Part shown: positions 1 through 8,297 of the stretch, one piece after another
Numbering within the stretch: position 1 is the stretch's first letter
How the letters are laid out: every line of letters starts with the position of its first letter
NCBI RefSeq assembly: GCF_025567265.1
Contig: NZ_JAOQJW010000004.1
Location: forward strand, 116,784 to 180,783
Direction: 5' to 3'
Source: Dorea_A amylophila
GTDB lineage: Bacteria; Bacillota; Clostridia; Lachnospirales; Lachnospiraceae
Length of the DNA: 64,000 bases
Notes under the pieces: generated by a model
Told to the model about the DNA's origin: nothing
The model's database searches: none
The model's input: the letters and a program-made list of their open reading frames with translations, nothing else
Position numbers and translations under genes: made by a program

Positions 1-821
1 GCTTCCTGAACAACTGGAAACAATCTTTCTGTATCCGGCATTCCGTAGTGACCATCTACAAATTCCTTAATTTCCTCTTTCAAAAATTCTGGAATTTCGA
101 TTGTTCGAAAGGACTGTTTTGTTTTTGGTTCTGTGATAATATCCTGCATTCCTGTTCGGTAATAAGTCTTATTGATACTAAGCTGATTCTTTTCAAAATT
201 GATATCAGCTTTTGTAATCGCAAGCAGCTCCCCAATCCTGCACCCAGTCCAGAACAGCATCTCAAATATAAGATAATATCTTGTTCCCGGCTCCATTGTC
301 TGTATAAACTGTTTGTACTCGTCCAGTGTCCAGAAGTTCAAACTTCTCGAATCCGAATTTCCCATTCGTTTCACTTTCTTGCATGGATTAACTGGCAAAT
401 CATATATTTTAGCTGCATGTGTAAACAGACTGGTCAACTGATTCTGAATCATTCTCAGATAAGAATCTGAATATCCTTTTTTCTGAATTTCATTCTGCCA
501 CTGAATAATCTGTGAAGCCTTGATCTCACTCATCATCTGATTTCCAAAGTATGGAACGATATGCTGTTGCATCATATATCTTTTATTTTTGATTGTTCGA
601 TCTTTTAGGTCATTCTGTTTGTCTGAAAAATAAATCTCAATAAAATCGCTCAGTTTCATATCCATACTTCGCTCAGTGCTCAACTTTTTACTTCGTTCAA
701 ACTCCAATGCTTCTCGCTTTGTTTCAAATCCACGCTTTCTGCGTTTTTTCTTCTCACCCATAACATTTGTCTCAAACCACTGGGCTGTCCATTTTTTTGT
801 GTCTTTTTCTCTGTAAGCCAT
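1..821 (-). CDS. Tyrosine site-specific integrase (3' end outside window)
   Basis: Reads as a phage/ICE-type tyrosine recombinase that would integrate and excise a mobile element. About 273 residues are present and the C-terminus runs off the left edge. The N-terminus has the short basic AP2-like arm-binding segment (MAYREKDTKKWTAQW), then a core-binding SAM-like domain (about residues 60-150). The catalytic domain starts near residue 165 and shows the first catalytic Arg in GCRIGE and a likely catalytic Lys in EPKTKQ. The HxxR box and Tyr nucleophile would lie beyond the edge. The start has AAGGAGG with good spacing, and this site overlaps the stop of the excisionase-like gene 11 bp upstream, so the two are co-transcribed. 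Family call is firm; activity cannot be judged without the C-terminus. Confidence 0.9.
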   Translation of the reverse strand, partial: MAYREKDTKKWTAQWFETNVMGEKKKRRKRGFETKREALEFERSKKLSTERSMDMKLSDFIEIYFSDKQNDLKDRTIKNKRYMMQQHIVPYFGNQMMSEIKASQIIQWQNEIQKKGYSDSYLRMIQNQLTSLFTHAAKIYDLPVNPCKKVKRMGNSDSRSLNFWTLDEYKQFIQTMEPGTRYYLIFEMLFWTGCRIGELLAITKADINFEKNQLSINKTYYRTGMQDIITEPKTKQSFRTIEIPEFLKEEIKEFVDGHYGMPDTERLFPVVQE

Positions 822-832
822 ATTAATCCTCC

Positions 833-1027
833 TTAATTTCCTGCTATTTCATAGCCATACATCTTTTTTGCCCAAAACGCCTTTGGTATTCTTCCAGCCA
901 TCGTAATATATCCCTGTGCAGCCAGTTCCTTATTCATAGCTTTCACCAGTTTATAAGCATAAGATTTTGAGCAGTTTAATTCCTGTGCCACTTCATCAGC
1001 ACTCATCATATAATTGTAGCTTGCCAT
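833..1027 (-). CDS. Small excisionase-like / HTH DNA-binding protein
   Basis: A 64-residue protein with a winged-helix/MerR-like helix-turn-helix core: MSADEVAQELNCSKSYAYKLVKAMNKEL is followed by a short basic tail (shown here split: MSADEVAQELN, then CSKSYAYKLVK). It resembles the small proteins encoded just upstream of integrases in Firmicute integrative elements, which act as recombination directionality factors. It has an AAAGGAGG ribosome binding site and is followed at once by the integrase. Role as Xis is inferred from size, fold and position; it could instead be a regulator of int. Confidence 0.72.
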   Translation of the reverse strand: MASYNYMMSADEVAQELNCSKSYAYKLVKAMNKELAAQGYITMAGRIPKAFWAKKMYGYEIAGN

Positions 1028-1091
1028 ACTGCATCCTCCTTTCCTCTCCAGATACAGAATACGTTTACTGTATTTCTATATCTGTACGATT

Positions 1092-1230
1092 TTCGTAAAT
1101 TGATAATATCATGTATTTATTTCATTGTCAATATTTCGTAAACATATTTTTACGAACTTCGTATATTATTTTCTCTTTATTTTATTCCAGGTCTGTGCTA
1201 TGATATTCTATAGATTTATGTTTTTCGTAA
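1092..1230. promoter_or_regulatory. Cluster of TTCGTA operator motifs
   Basis: TTCGTAA occurs at 1092-1098, 1135-1141 and 1224-1230, and TACGAA-C-TTCGTA forms a perfect dyad at 1151-1163. These sit around the xis-int promoter and in the leader of the divergent regulator (possible plus-strand promoter TTTATT 1176-1181 / TATGAT 1199-1204 with an extended -10). The layout fits a Cro/C1-type switch; which protein binds is inferred. Confidence 0.55.
1103..1131 (-). promoter_or_regulatory. Promoter of the xis-int pair
   Basis: TTGACA (1126-1131) and TATTAT (1103-1108) on the minus strand are 17 bp apart, a near-consensus sigma-A promoter. TTCGTA motifs flank both boxes, which suggests repression by the divergent regulator. 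Confidence 0.7.
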
Positions 1231-1259
1231 TTTTGCAATATATGAAAAAGGAGGATTCT

Positions 1260-1742
1260 ATGGGTGACGGTAAAAATTTAAAGAAATATCTTGATGAAAA
1301 AGGCACAAATGTCCGTAAAATTGCAAAGGCAACCGGAATCAGTGCCACAACCTTATATTCAATTATTCAAAAAGATTCCAATATTCGATTTGATTTTGCT
1401 TTAAGACTTGCAAATGAATTACAAATTGATGTGAATGAGATATGTTCTGCCAGTCCATTTTCTGGCACAATTAAGGAAGAAGAGATTTATCCTACACTTC
1501 CAGACGGTTTGAACGGAGCATTAGACGCAAGCCGTGTAAAGACTTATTTAAAAAATTCTATGTACCCGTTGATGTATCTTTTCGGTAAGAACAGTATGCC
1601 TGATGTAGATAATCTGCTCACATCGTTCTATCAGCTTGATGATGAAGCCAGACAGGAAGTTGTGGAAACGATCCGTCTGAAACTGCAATATCATCGTGAT
1701 CCGGAACGTGCTGAACAGATCAAACAGATCAAAGGCTGGTAA
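1260..1742 (+). CDS. Cro/C1-type (XRE) transcriptional regulator
   Basis: A 160-residue regulator with an N-terminal helix-turn-helix of the Cro/C1 type: KNLKKYLDEKGTNVRKIAK, then ATGISATTLYSIIQ, then a third and fourth helix up to about residue 65. The C-terminal half ends in a helical segment (LLTSFYQLDDEARQEVVETI) often seen in phage and ICE repressors of Clostridia. An upstream in-frame ATG exists, but the start used here follows AAAAAGGAGG at ideal spacing. It is transcribed away from xis-int and probably controls that module through the TTCGTA motifs in between. Confident on family, inferred on target. Confidence 0.85.
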   Translation: MGDGKNLKKYLDEKGTNVRKIAKATGISATTLYSIIQKDSNIRFDFALRLANELQIDVNEICSASPFSGTIKEEEIYPTLPDGLNGALDASRVKTYLKNSMYPLMYLFGKNSMPDVDNLLTSFYQLDDEARQEVVETIRLKLQYHRDPERAEQIKQIKGW

Positions 1743-1749
1743 AAAAATT

Positions 1750-1788
1750 ACTCCTGTGAATAGCAAATATTCGCAGGAGTTTCTTTTT
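1750..1788 (+). terminator. Terminator of the XRE regulator gene
   Basis: Stem ACTCCTGTGAATA / TATTCGCAGGAGT (1750-1762, 1768-1780) with one mismatch, followed by TTCTTTTT, eight bases after the stop codon. Confidence 0.8.
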
Positions 1789-1806
1789 GGCACCGTTTTG
1801 GCACCG
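1785..1806. repeat. Perfect tandem 11-bp repeat, possible attachment-site region
   Basis: TTTTGGCACCG is present twice head to tail (1785-1795, 1796-1806). It lies between the last gene of the integrative module and the terminator of tuf, that is, where an element end would be expected. Its role as att core or integrase arm site is inferred. Confidence 0.4.
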
Positions 1807-1913
1807 CTAGACTGATTTTTCAATTTTAAATTTATCCGTATTTCATCTTTCTGATAAACGTTTCACTGTTTCTAATCTGATAATTTTACAAACAATTCTT
1901 TTCTTAGAGTACA

Positions 1914-1944
1914 GAAAAACCCCAGAAACACAAGGTTTCTGGGG
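1914..1944 (-). terminator. Terminator of tuf (end of str operon)
   Basis: Minus-strand stem CCCCAGAAAC / GTTTCTGGGG (10 bp, 5-nt loop) followed by a run of T, 57 bp after the tuf stop codon. Confidence 0.9.
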
Positions 1945-2001
1945 TATCTTACGTTTGGACACAACGTTATCTTACGATAACAAATCTATATTCAGATTGT
2001 A

Positions 2002-3195
2002 TTACTCGATGATTGTAGCAACACGTCCTGATCCTACAGTACGTCCACCTTCACGGATAGCGAAACGAAGTCCCTGCTCCATAGCAACTGGGTGAATCAG
2101 TTCGATTGTCATTTCTACGTTGTCACCAGGCATGCACATTTCAACACCTTCTGGAAGTTCGCAAACACCTGTAACGTCTGTTGTTCTGAAGTAGAACTGT
2201 GGACGATAGTTGTTGAAGAATGGAGTATGACGTCCACCTTCATCTTTTGTCAGAACGTAAACCTGAGCTGTGAATTTGTGATGGCATGTTACTGAACCTG
2301 GTTTACAAAGAACCTGTCCTCTTTCGATTTCTGTTCTCTGGATACCACGAAGAAGAGCACCGATGTTGTCACCAGCCTGAGCTTCATCAAGAAGTTTACG
2401 GAACATTTCAACACCTGTTACAACTGTCTTCTTAGTCTCTTCGTGAATACCAACGATTTCTACTTCGTCAGATACATGAAGAACACCACGCTCTACTCTA
2501 CCTGTAGCAACTGTACCACGTCCTGTGATAGAGAATACGTCCTCTACTGGCATAAGGAATGGCTTATCTGTATCACGCTCTGGATCTGGGATATAAGAAT
2601 CTACAGCATCCATGAGTTCCATGATCTTGTCTCCCCACTCTGAGTTAGGATCTTCAAGAGCTTTAAGAGCTGATCCCTGGATGATTGGAGTATCATCTCC
2701 TGGGAATTCATACTCGTCAAGGAGTTCACGGATTTCCATTTCTACTAATTCAAGAAGTTCGTCATCGTCAACCATATCACATTTGTTCATGAATACAACG
2801 ATGTAAGGAACACCTACCTGACGAGAAAGCAGGATGTGCTCTCTTGTCTGAGCCATAACACCATCAGTAGCAGCTACAACAAGGATAGCTCCATCCATCT
2901 GAGCAGCTCCTGTAATCATGTTCTTTACGTAGTCAGCATGTCCTGGGCAGTCAACGTGTGCATAATGACGTTTCTCTGTCTGGTACTCAACGTGAGCTGT
3001 AGAAATTGTGATACCACGTTCTCTCTCTTCTGGAGCTTTATCGATATCTTCAAAGTTCTCTGCTGTGTTTCCTGGTACTCTTGCTGCAAGTGTCTTTGTG
3101 ATAGCAGCTGTAAGAGTTGTTTTACCGTGGTCAACGTGACCGATAGTACCGATATTACAATGCGGTTTTGTTCTTTCAAATTTAGCTTTAGCCAT
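2002..3195 (-). CDS. tuf: Elongation factor Tu
   Basis: GTPase that carries aminoacyl-tRNA to the ribosomal A site. The 397-residue product has the usual length. Motifs seen are the P-loop GHVDHGKT, the switch II motif DCPGHADY, NKCD and the GSALKAL G5 loop, followed by the two beta-barrel domains. An in-frame ATG 12 codons upstream was rejected because AGGAGG sits just before MAKAKF. Last gene of rpsL-rpsG-fusA-tuf; the 114-bp gap from fusA contains a hairpin but no terminator in the reading direction. Only copy of tuf in the window. Confidence 0.98.
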   Translation of the reverse strand: MAKAKFERTKPHCNIGTIGHVDHGKTTLTAAITKTLAARVPGNTAENFEDIDKAPEERERGITISTAHVEYQTEKRHYAHVDCPGHADYVKNMITGAAQMDGAILVVAATDGVMAQTREHILLSRQVGVPYIVVFMNKCDMVDDDELLELVEMEIRELLDEYEFPGDDTPIIQGSALKALEDPNSEWGDKIMELMDAVDSYIPDPERDTDKPFLMPVEDVFSITGRGTVATGRVERGVLHVSDEVEIVGIHEETKKTVVTGVEMFRKLLDEAQAGDNIGALLRGIQRTEIERGQVLCKPGSVTCHHKFTAQVYVLTKDEGGRHTPFFNNYRPQFYFRTTDVTGVCELPEGVEMCMPGDNVEMTIELIHPVAMEQGLRFAIREGGRTVGSGRVATIIE

Positions 3196-3255
3196 TTTGA
3201 ATATCCTCCTTAATTTAGTGCCATATGGCATATTAACAAATTGTTCGTTTGCTCG

Positions 3256-3284
3256 GCTACATTTGATTATATTTCAAATGTAGC
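3256..3284. other. Hairpin in the fusA-tuf spacer
   Basis: Perfect 11-bp inverted repeat GCTACATTTGA / TCAAATGTAGC with a 7-nt loop. On the minus strand it is not followed by T residues, so it is more likely an mRNA processing or stability element ahead of tuf than a terminator. Confidence 0.5.
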
Positions 3285-3309
3285 ACTTTTTCAAGCGTTT
3301 TATAAATAA

Positions 3310-5427
3310 TTAGTCATTTTTGCTGGATAAAATCTTCTCCTGTACAGACTTCGGTACTGGCTCGTATTTCTCGAAGAACATTGAGTAGTTACCACGTCCC
3401 TGTGTTCTGGAACGTAAGTCTGTAGAGTATCCAAACATTTCTGACAATGGAACGAATCCACGAACGATCTTTCCACCACCGAGGTCATCCATACCTTCGA
3501 TACGTCCACGACGTGAGTTAATGTCTCCAATAACATCACCCATGTACTCTTCCGGCATAGTAACTTCAACTCTCATGATAGGCTCAAGAAGAACCGGAGA
3601 TGCCTTCTTCATAGCGTCCTTAAATGCAAGAGAACCTGCAATATGGAAAGCCATTTCACTTGAATCGACTTCATGGTAAGAACCGTCATATACGTTAGCC
3701 TTAAGACCAACAACCGGGAATCCTCCAAGGATACCAGACTGCATAGCCTCTTCGATACCTTCACCTACAGCCGGGATATATTCCTTCGGAATAGCTCCAC
3801 CAACTACAGAAGATTCGAATTTGAATGTTTCCTCACCGTTAACATCCATTGGCTCGAATTTAACTTTACAGTGTCCGTACTGTCCACGTCCACCTGACTG
3901 TTTTGCATATTTGCTGTCGACATCAACTGGTTTTGTAAATGCTTCTTTGTAAGCAACCTGAGGAGCACCTACATTAGCTTCTACCTTGAACTCACGAAGA
4001 AGTCTGTCTACGATGATTTCAAGATGAAGTTCTCCCATTCCGGCGATGATTGTCTGTCCAGTCTCCTGATCAGTATGAGCACGGAATGTAGGGTCTTCTT
4101 CAGCCAGTTTTGCAAGAGATTCACCAAGTTTACCCTGGGAAGCTTTTGTCTTAGGCTCGATAGCAAGCTCGATAACTGGTTCTGGGAATTCCATTGATTC
4201 CAGAATTACAGGATGCTGCTCGTCACAGATTGTATCACCTGTTGTAGTGAATTTAAATCCGATAGCGGCTGCGATATCACCTGAATATACTTTATCAAGC
4301 TCTTCACGTTTGTTGGCATGCATCTGAAGGATACGTCCAACACGCTCTTTTTTATTCTTTGTAGCATTCAGTACATAAGAACCTGAGTTCATTGTACCAG
4401 AGTAAACTCTGAAGTATGCCAGTTTACCTACGAATGGGTCTGTCATAATCTTGAATGCAAGTGCTGAGAACGGCTCTTCATCTGAAGAATGTCTTACAAC
4501 CTCATTACCATCCTCATCCACACCATCGATTGGTGGGATATCTGTTGGTGCAGGCATGTACTCAAGGATTGCATCAAGAAGTTTCTGTACACCTTTGTTT
4601 CTGTAAGCTGAACCACAGCAAACAGGAACTGCTGTACACTCGCATGTTGCTTTTCTGAGTGCTTTCTTCATATCTTCAACAGATGGTTCTTCACCTTCCA
4701 GATACTGCATCATCAGATCATCATCAAGATCGCAGATCTTCTCTACCATTTCTGTATGGTAAAGTTCTGCATCATCTGCCATATCTTCCGGGATATCTGT
4801 AACAGAAATGTCATTTCCCTTATCATCGTTGTAGATGTAAGCTTTCATTTCCATCAGGTCAATGATTCCCTTGAAGTCATCTTCTTTACCGATTGGTAAC
4901 TGAAGACAAATAGCGTTCTTTCCAAGTCTGGTCTTAATCTGGTCTACTGCATTGTAGAAATCAGCACCCAGGATATCCATCTTATTGATGAATGCCATTC
5001 TTGGTACATTGTATGTGTCAGCCTGACGCCATACGTTTTCTGACTGAGGCTCAACACCACCCTTAGCACAGAAGACGCCGACAGCGCCGTCCAGTACACG
5101 GAGTGAACGCTCAACCTCTACAGTAAAGTCAACGTGTCCCGGAGTATCAATGATATTGATACGGTGCTCAAGAGCTCCCTTTTTAGGTTTTGTGAACTCT
5201 TCGAGTGTCCAGTGGCATGTTGTAGCCGCAGAAGTGATTGTGATACCTCTTTCCTGCTCCTGTTCCATCCAGTCCATGGTAGCAGTACCTTCGTGAGTAT
5301 CTCCAATCTTATAGTTAACACCGGTATAGTACAGGATACGCTCGGTAAGAGTTGTCTTACCAGCATCGATATGCGCCATAATACCGATATTTCTTGTTCT
5401 CTCTAATGGATATTCTCTTCCAGCCAA
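3310..5427 (-). CDS. fusA: Elongation factor G
   Basis: Translocation GTPase, 705 residues, full length for EF-G. The G domain shows the P-loop AHIDAGKTT, DTPGHVDF and NKMD; domains II to V follow, with the domain IV segment SGGRGQYGHCKVKF near residue 510 and the C-terminal domain GGKIVRGFVPLSEMFGYST. The start (MAGREYPLERTRN) follows AGGAGG. It lies 18 bp downstream of rpsG and is co-transcribed with it. No sign of damage; no second fusA-like gene is seen here. Confidence 0.98.
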   Translation of the reverse strand: MAGREYPLERTRNIGIMAHIDAGKTTLTERILYYTGVNYKIGDTHEGTATMDWMEQEQERGITITSAATTCHWTLEEFTKPKKGALEHRINIIDTPGHVDFTVEVERSLRVLDGAVGVFCAKGGVEPQSENVWRQADTYNVPRMAFINKMDILGADFYNAVDQIKTRLGKNAICLQLPIGKEDDFKGIIDLMEMKAYIYNDDKGNDISVTDIPEDMADDAELYHTEMVEKICDLDDDLMMQYLEGEEPSVEDMKKALRKATCECTAVPVCCGSAYRNKGVQKLLDAILEYMPAPTDIPPIDGVDEDGNEVVRHSSDEEPFSALAFKIMTDPFVGKLAYFRVYSGTMNSGSYVLNATKNKKERVGRILQMHANKREELDKVYSGDIAAAIGFKFTTTGDTICDEQHPVILESMEFPEPVIELAIEPKTKASQGKLGESLAKLAEEDPTFRAHTDQETGQTIIAGMGELHLEIIVDRLLREFKVEANVGAPQVAYKEAFTKPVDVDSKYAKQSGGRGQYGHCKVKFEPMDVNGEETFKFESSVVGGAIPKEYIPAVGEGIEEAMQSGILGGFPVVGLKANVYDGSYHEVDSSEMAFHIAGSLAFKDAMKKASPVLLEPIMRVEVTMPEEYMGDVIGDINSRRGRIEGMDDLGGGKIVRGFVPLSEMFGYSTDLRSRTQGRGNYSMFFEKYEPVPKSVQEKILSSKND

Positions 5428-5445
5428 GATTTTTTCCTCCTATAA

Positions 5446-5916
5446 TTAGAAACGATAATGAGCAAATGCTTTGTTTGCTTCTGCCATCTTGTGCATGTCT
5501 TCTTTCTTCTTTACAGATGCGCCTGTATTGTTTGCTGCATCCAGGATTTCGTTAGCCAGTCTTTCTTCCATTGTTTTCTCTCCTCTAGCACGAGAGTATA
5601 CTGTCAGCCAACGAAGTGCAAGAGTCTGTCTTCTCTCAGGTCTAACCTCGATCGGCACCTGGTAGTTAGCTCCTCCGATACGTCTAGCCTTTACCTCAAG
5701 TACTGGCATGATGTTATTCATAGCCTCTTCAAATACTTCGATAGCTGGCTTTTCGGCTTTTGCTTCAACTCTTTCAAACGCTCCGTATACGATTTTCTGT
5801 GCAACACCCTTCTTACCATCAAGCATAATGTTGTTGACAAGCTTGGTTACCACTTTATTGTTGTATACTGGATCCGCTAATACGTCTCTTTTCTGAGTAT
5901 GTCCTTTACGTGGCAC
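5446..5916 (-). CDS. rpsG: 30S ribosomal protein S7
   Basis: Primary 16S rRNA-binding protein of the small-subunit head. The true start is a GTG giving MPRKGHTQKRDVLADP; an ATG seven codons upstream overlaps the AAGGAGG site and is rejected. With the GTG start the protein is 156 residues, exactly the usual length. It is separated from rpsL by about 180 bp in which no terminator or strong promoter was found, so it should be part of the str transcript. Confidence 0.97.
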   Translation of the reverse strand: MPRKGHTQKRDVLADPVYNNKVVTKLVNNIMLDGKKGVAQKIVYGAFERVEAKAEKPAIEVFEEAMNNIMPVLEVKARRIGGANYQVPIEVRPERRQTLALRWLTVYSRARGEKTMEERLANEILDAANNTGASVKKKEDMHKMAEANKAFAHYRF

Positions 5917-6096
5917 GGTCCTTCCCTCCTTAAACATCTTAATTTAATTCATCGGTACTCACATGTGTCTTTCTAATGATACTGTGTAGTGCATAGGGCA
6001 TACATATATATACCTTGCAACTTACATAATCATAGTTCTGTTTGTGATTACATTTTTAATTGGTTTGAAATCTTATCTGTTGTCTATGCAATAGAT

Positions 6097-6519
6097 TTAT
6101 TTCTTAGCATCTTTTGGTCTCTTAGCACCGTATTTAGAACGAGCCTGTCTTCTCTTAGCAACACCTGCTGTATCAAGTGTTCCTCTTACGATATGATATC
6201 TTGTACCTGGAAGGTCTTTTACTCTTCCTCCACGGATCAGAACAACACTATGCTCCTGAAGGTTGTGTCCTTCTCCCGGGATATAGCTTGTTACTTCGAT
6301 TCCGTTAGACAGACGTACTCTGGCGATCTTTCTAAGAGCTGAGTTAGGTTTCTTAGGTGTAGCAGTCTTAACAGCTGTACAAACACCTCTCTTCTGTGGT
6401 GCAGAAGTATTCGTACTTCTCTTCTTTAAAGAGTTGTATCCTTTCTGAAGTGCTGGTGCTGTAGACTTCTTTACAGATGTCTGACGTCCTTTTTTTACTA
6501 ACTGGTTAAATGTTGGCAT
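6097..6519 (-). CDS. rpsL: 30S ribosomal protein S12
   Basis: Decoding-centre protein, 140 residues starting MPTFNQLVKKGR. A GTG three codons upstream is part of the GGAGGTG ribosome binding site and is not used. The loop TPKKPNSALRK carries the wild-type lysine whose replacement gives streptomycin resistance in other bacteria, and the second loop GEGHNLQEHS is also unaltered, so no resistance substitution is seen. First gene of the str operon. Confidence 0.98.
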   Translation of the reverse strand: MPTFNQLVKKGRQTSVKKSTAPALQKGYNSLKKRSTNTSAPQKRGVCTAVKTATPKKPNSALRKIARVRLSNGIEVTSYIPGEGHNLQEHSVVLIRGGRVKDLPGTRYHIVRGTLDTAGVAKRRQARSKYGAKRPKDAKK

Positions 6520-6609
6520 TTCTTTCACCTCCTACGATTATAATAAGTTGCTTATTCATCTTGTGAATAGTCGCACATCAAAACAAAACGTTCCCATGCA
6601 CGCTTGTTT

Positions 6610-6638
6610 AGTTTATTACGAATCATGATTCTTGTCAA
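6610..6638 (-). promoter_or_regulatory. Promoter of the str operon
   Basis: TTGACA (6633-6638) and TAAACT (6610-6615), 17-bp spacer, minus strand, about 90 bp ahead of rpsL. The spacer holds a perfect 12-bp palindrome GAATCATGATTC (6619-6630). The promoter overlaps the 3' end of the vanZ-like gene. Confidence 0.85.
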
Positions 6639-7173
6639 GGGATTTCCCTTGATTTTTCACGTTTTTTGCCACTTTTTTCTTTTCATTATATTTCGCGATC
6701 TGATGCTTTATCAGGCTAAACAGCACGATACCTGTCAGTATGCCTGCGCTGTCAATACAGACATCCCTGAACTGACAGCTGCGCCCAGGCACGAATAGTT
6801 GATGGAATTCATCTGTTGCTGCGTATGCCGTACCTGCACACCAGCATAATAATCTGTTCTTTTTTCCCTGATCTTCCGCAAAAGAGTACGCAGTCCCCAG
6901 CATCAACACACCAAGGACTGCGTATTCCGACGCATGCGCACATTTGCGTACCGGGAAATCTATCTTTTCCGCAAACTGCTCCTGTTTATCTTCCGGCCAG
7001 GATCTGTACTCCGGAATCACGATATTTCCAATCAACTTTCCGACGGAGCGGCTCATTACCGTCGATTCATCTGCCTTTTTTGCTGAAAATGAAAAAATCA
7101 TCGTCAGCCATATCAGCACAAGAAACAGCCAGATAATTCCTGCCTTATTTCTCTTTCTCCTGTTTTCCGTCAT
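6616..7173 (-). CDS. VanZ-like membrane protein
   Basis: A 185-residue VanZ/YesE-type protein. The family signature is clear: IFSFSAKKADES after the first membrane helix (about residues 11-29), RKCAHASEYAVLG, then ATDEFHQLFVPGR and RDVCIDSAGILTG. Four membrane helices and a basic C-terminal tail are expected. VanZ proteins give low-level teicoplanin resistance in enterococci, but most chromosomal members have no established function, and no vanHAX genes are near, so a resistance role should not be assumed. The start follows AGGAAAG. The str promoter lies in its last codons. Confidence 0.85.
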   Translation of the reverse strand: MTENRRKRNKAGIIWLFLVLIWLTMIFSFSAKKADESTVMSRSVGKLIGNIVIPEYRSWPEDKQEQFAEKIDFPVRKCAHASEYAVLGVLMLGTAYSFAEDQGKKNRLLCWCAGTAYAATDEFHQLFVPGRSCQFRDVCIDSAGILTGIVLFSLIKHQIAKYNEKKKVAKNVKNQGKSLDKNHDS

Positions 7174-7246
7174 ATTCTTTCCTGTCTTTTTTCTTCCTGT
7201 TCAATCACATGCTTTCGATATCATACCTGCAGTTATATCCCGGATA

Positions 7247-8185
7247 TTACGCCTTAAGATCTGCAAACAGATCTTTCTGATATACACCGTCTGCAATCAA
7301 TTTTGCAAATGACTCTACTACAACCGGTTTGTCTTCTTTATAAGTTACGCCAAACCATTTATCCTTTGTCTCCAGAAGTCTAACACTTACTTTTCCCTTT
7401 TTCAGAAGTTCATCAATATAGATCGGGAGCAGATATTCACCTTTCAGTTCTTTTGCTTCATCCCCTTTGATATTCTCAAAGAATTCTACAAATCCTTCCT
7501 CCAGAAGTCCTACAAACTCCGGTGTCAGTCCCCACATGTTCATCGATACATGTGCATTTACATCAATTCTATTTCCCTGAGATTCTGCTCCGTCTGATGT
7601 CTTTTTGATTTCATAAGTTTCTACGACATCTGTCAGATAATCATTCTCATCTACTGCACAAATTCCTCTTGTAACAGTTCCATTATCACTTAAAGTATTG
7701 CCGAGAATGAATCCGGCCATGCAAAGTTCTTTTGATTTTTCCGGTGTATAATTTTCCACAAGGAACTCATGAATCTTTACAAATGCTTCTTTTCCATAAT
7801 AGTCATCTGCATTAATAACTACGAATGGCTCTTTGATAATATCTTTACAAACTAGTACCGCCTGTCCTGTTCCCCACGGCTTGCTTCTCTTGGCCGGCTT
7901 TTCAATTCCTTTCGGGAGATCATCCAACTCCTGATATGCATAAGCAAATTCTATGTTCAATTCATTACAGATTCCTTCAATTCTTTTTCCGATCGCATCA
8001 TGAAATGCATCTTTGATATCCTTACGAATGATAAATACTACTTTATTAAATCCGGCCTCTATTGCATCATGAATTGAATAATCCATAATGATCTCCCCAT
8101 TTGGGCCTACCGGTTCCAGTTGCTTAATTCCGCCGCCAAAACGCGAACCCATTCCTGCAGCCATGATGACTAATGCTGTTTTCAT
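7247..8185 (-). CDS. Sugar-phosphate nucleotidyltransferase family protein
   Basis: 312 residues with a Rossmann-like nucleotidyltransferase fold. The N-terminal MAAGMGSRFGGGIKQLEPVG is the nucleotide-binding loop and VINADDYYGKEAF contains the metal-binding aspartates. It should transfer a nucleotide from an NTP to a sugar phosphate, but the substrate is not evident; the closest known activity class is GlmU/RmlA-like. It follows glmS after a terminator and has its own extended -10 (TGCTATACT, minus strand, -10 at 8232-8237). Its position after glmM-glmS suggests envelope sugar metabolism. Confidence 0.75.
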   Translation of the reverse strand: MKTALVIMAAGMGSRFGGGIKQLEPVGPNGEIIMDYSIHDAIEAGFNKVVFIIRKDIKDAFHDAIGKRIEGICNELNIEFAYAYQELDDLPKGIEKPAKRSKPWGTGQAVLVCKDIIKEPFVVINADDYYGKEAFVKIHEFLVENYTPEKSKELCMAGFILGNTLSDNGTVTRGICAVDENDYLTDVVETYEIKKTSDGAESQGNRIDVNAHVSMNMWGLTPEFVGLLEEGFVEFFENIKGDEAKELKGEYLLPIYIDELLKKGKVSVRLLETKDKWFGVTYKEDKPVVVESFAKLIADGVYQKDLFADLKA

Positions 8186-8240
8186 AATTCTCTTTCTCCT
8201 TTGTTTATTTGTCTTTTTTACAGTTAAAATCAGTATAGCA

Positions 8241-8284
8241 CAAAAAAGCGGGATATACCATGACTGTTTATCATGCCATATCCC
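8241..8284 (-). terminator. Terminator of glmS
   Basis: Minus-strand stem GGGATATGGCATGA / TCATGGTATATCCC with a 7-nt loop, then CTTTTTTG, just after the glmS stop codon. Confidence 0.85.
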
Positions 8285-8297
8285 ACCCTGTTCATTT

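Noticed and set aside
5917..6096. Terminator or hidden gene between rpsL and rpsG
   Set aside because: No hairpin with a T run and no frame with a ribosome binding site was found in this 180-bp gap.
6616..7173. Glycopeptide resistance gene (vanZ)
   Set aside because: The protein is VanZ-like, but no vanH/A/X or regulator genes are nearby and most such chromosomal genes have no shown resistance role.
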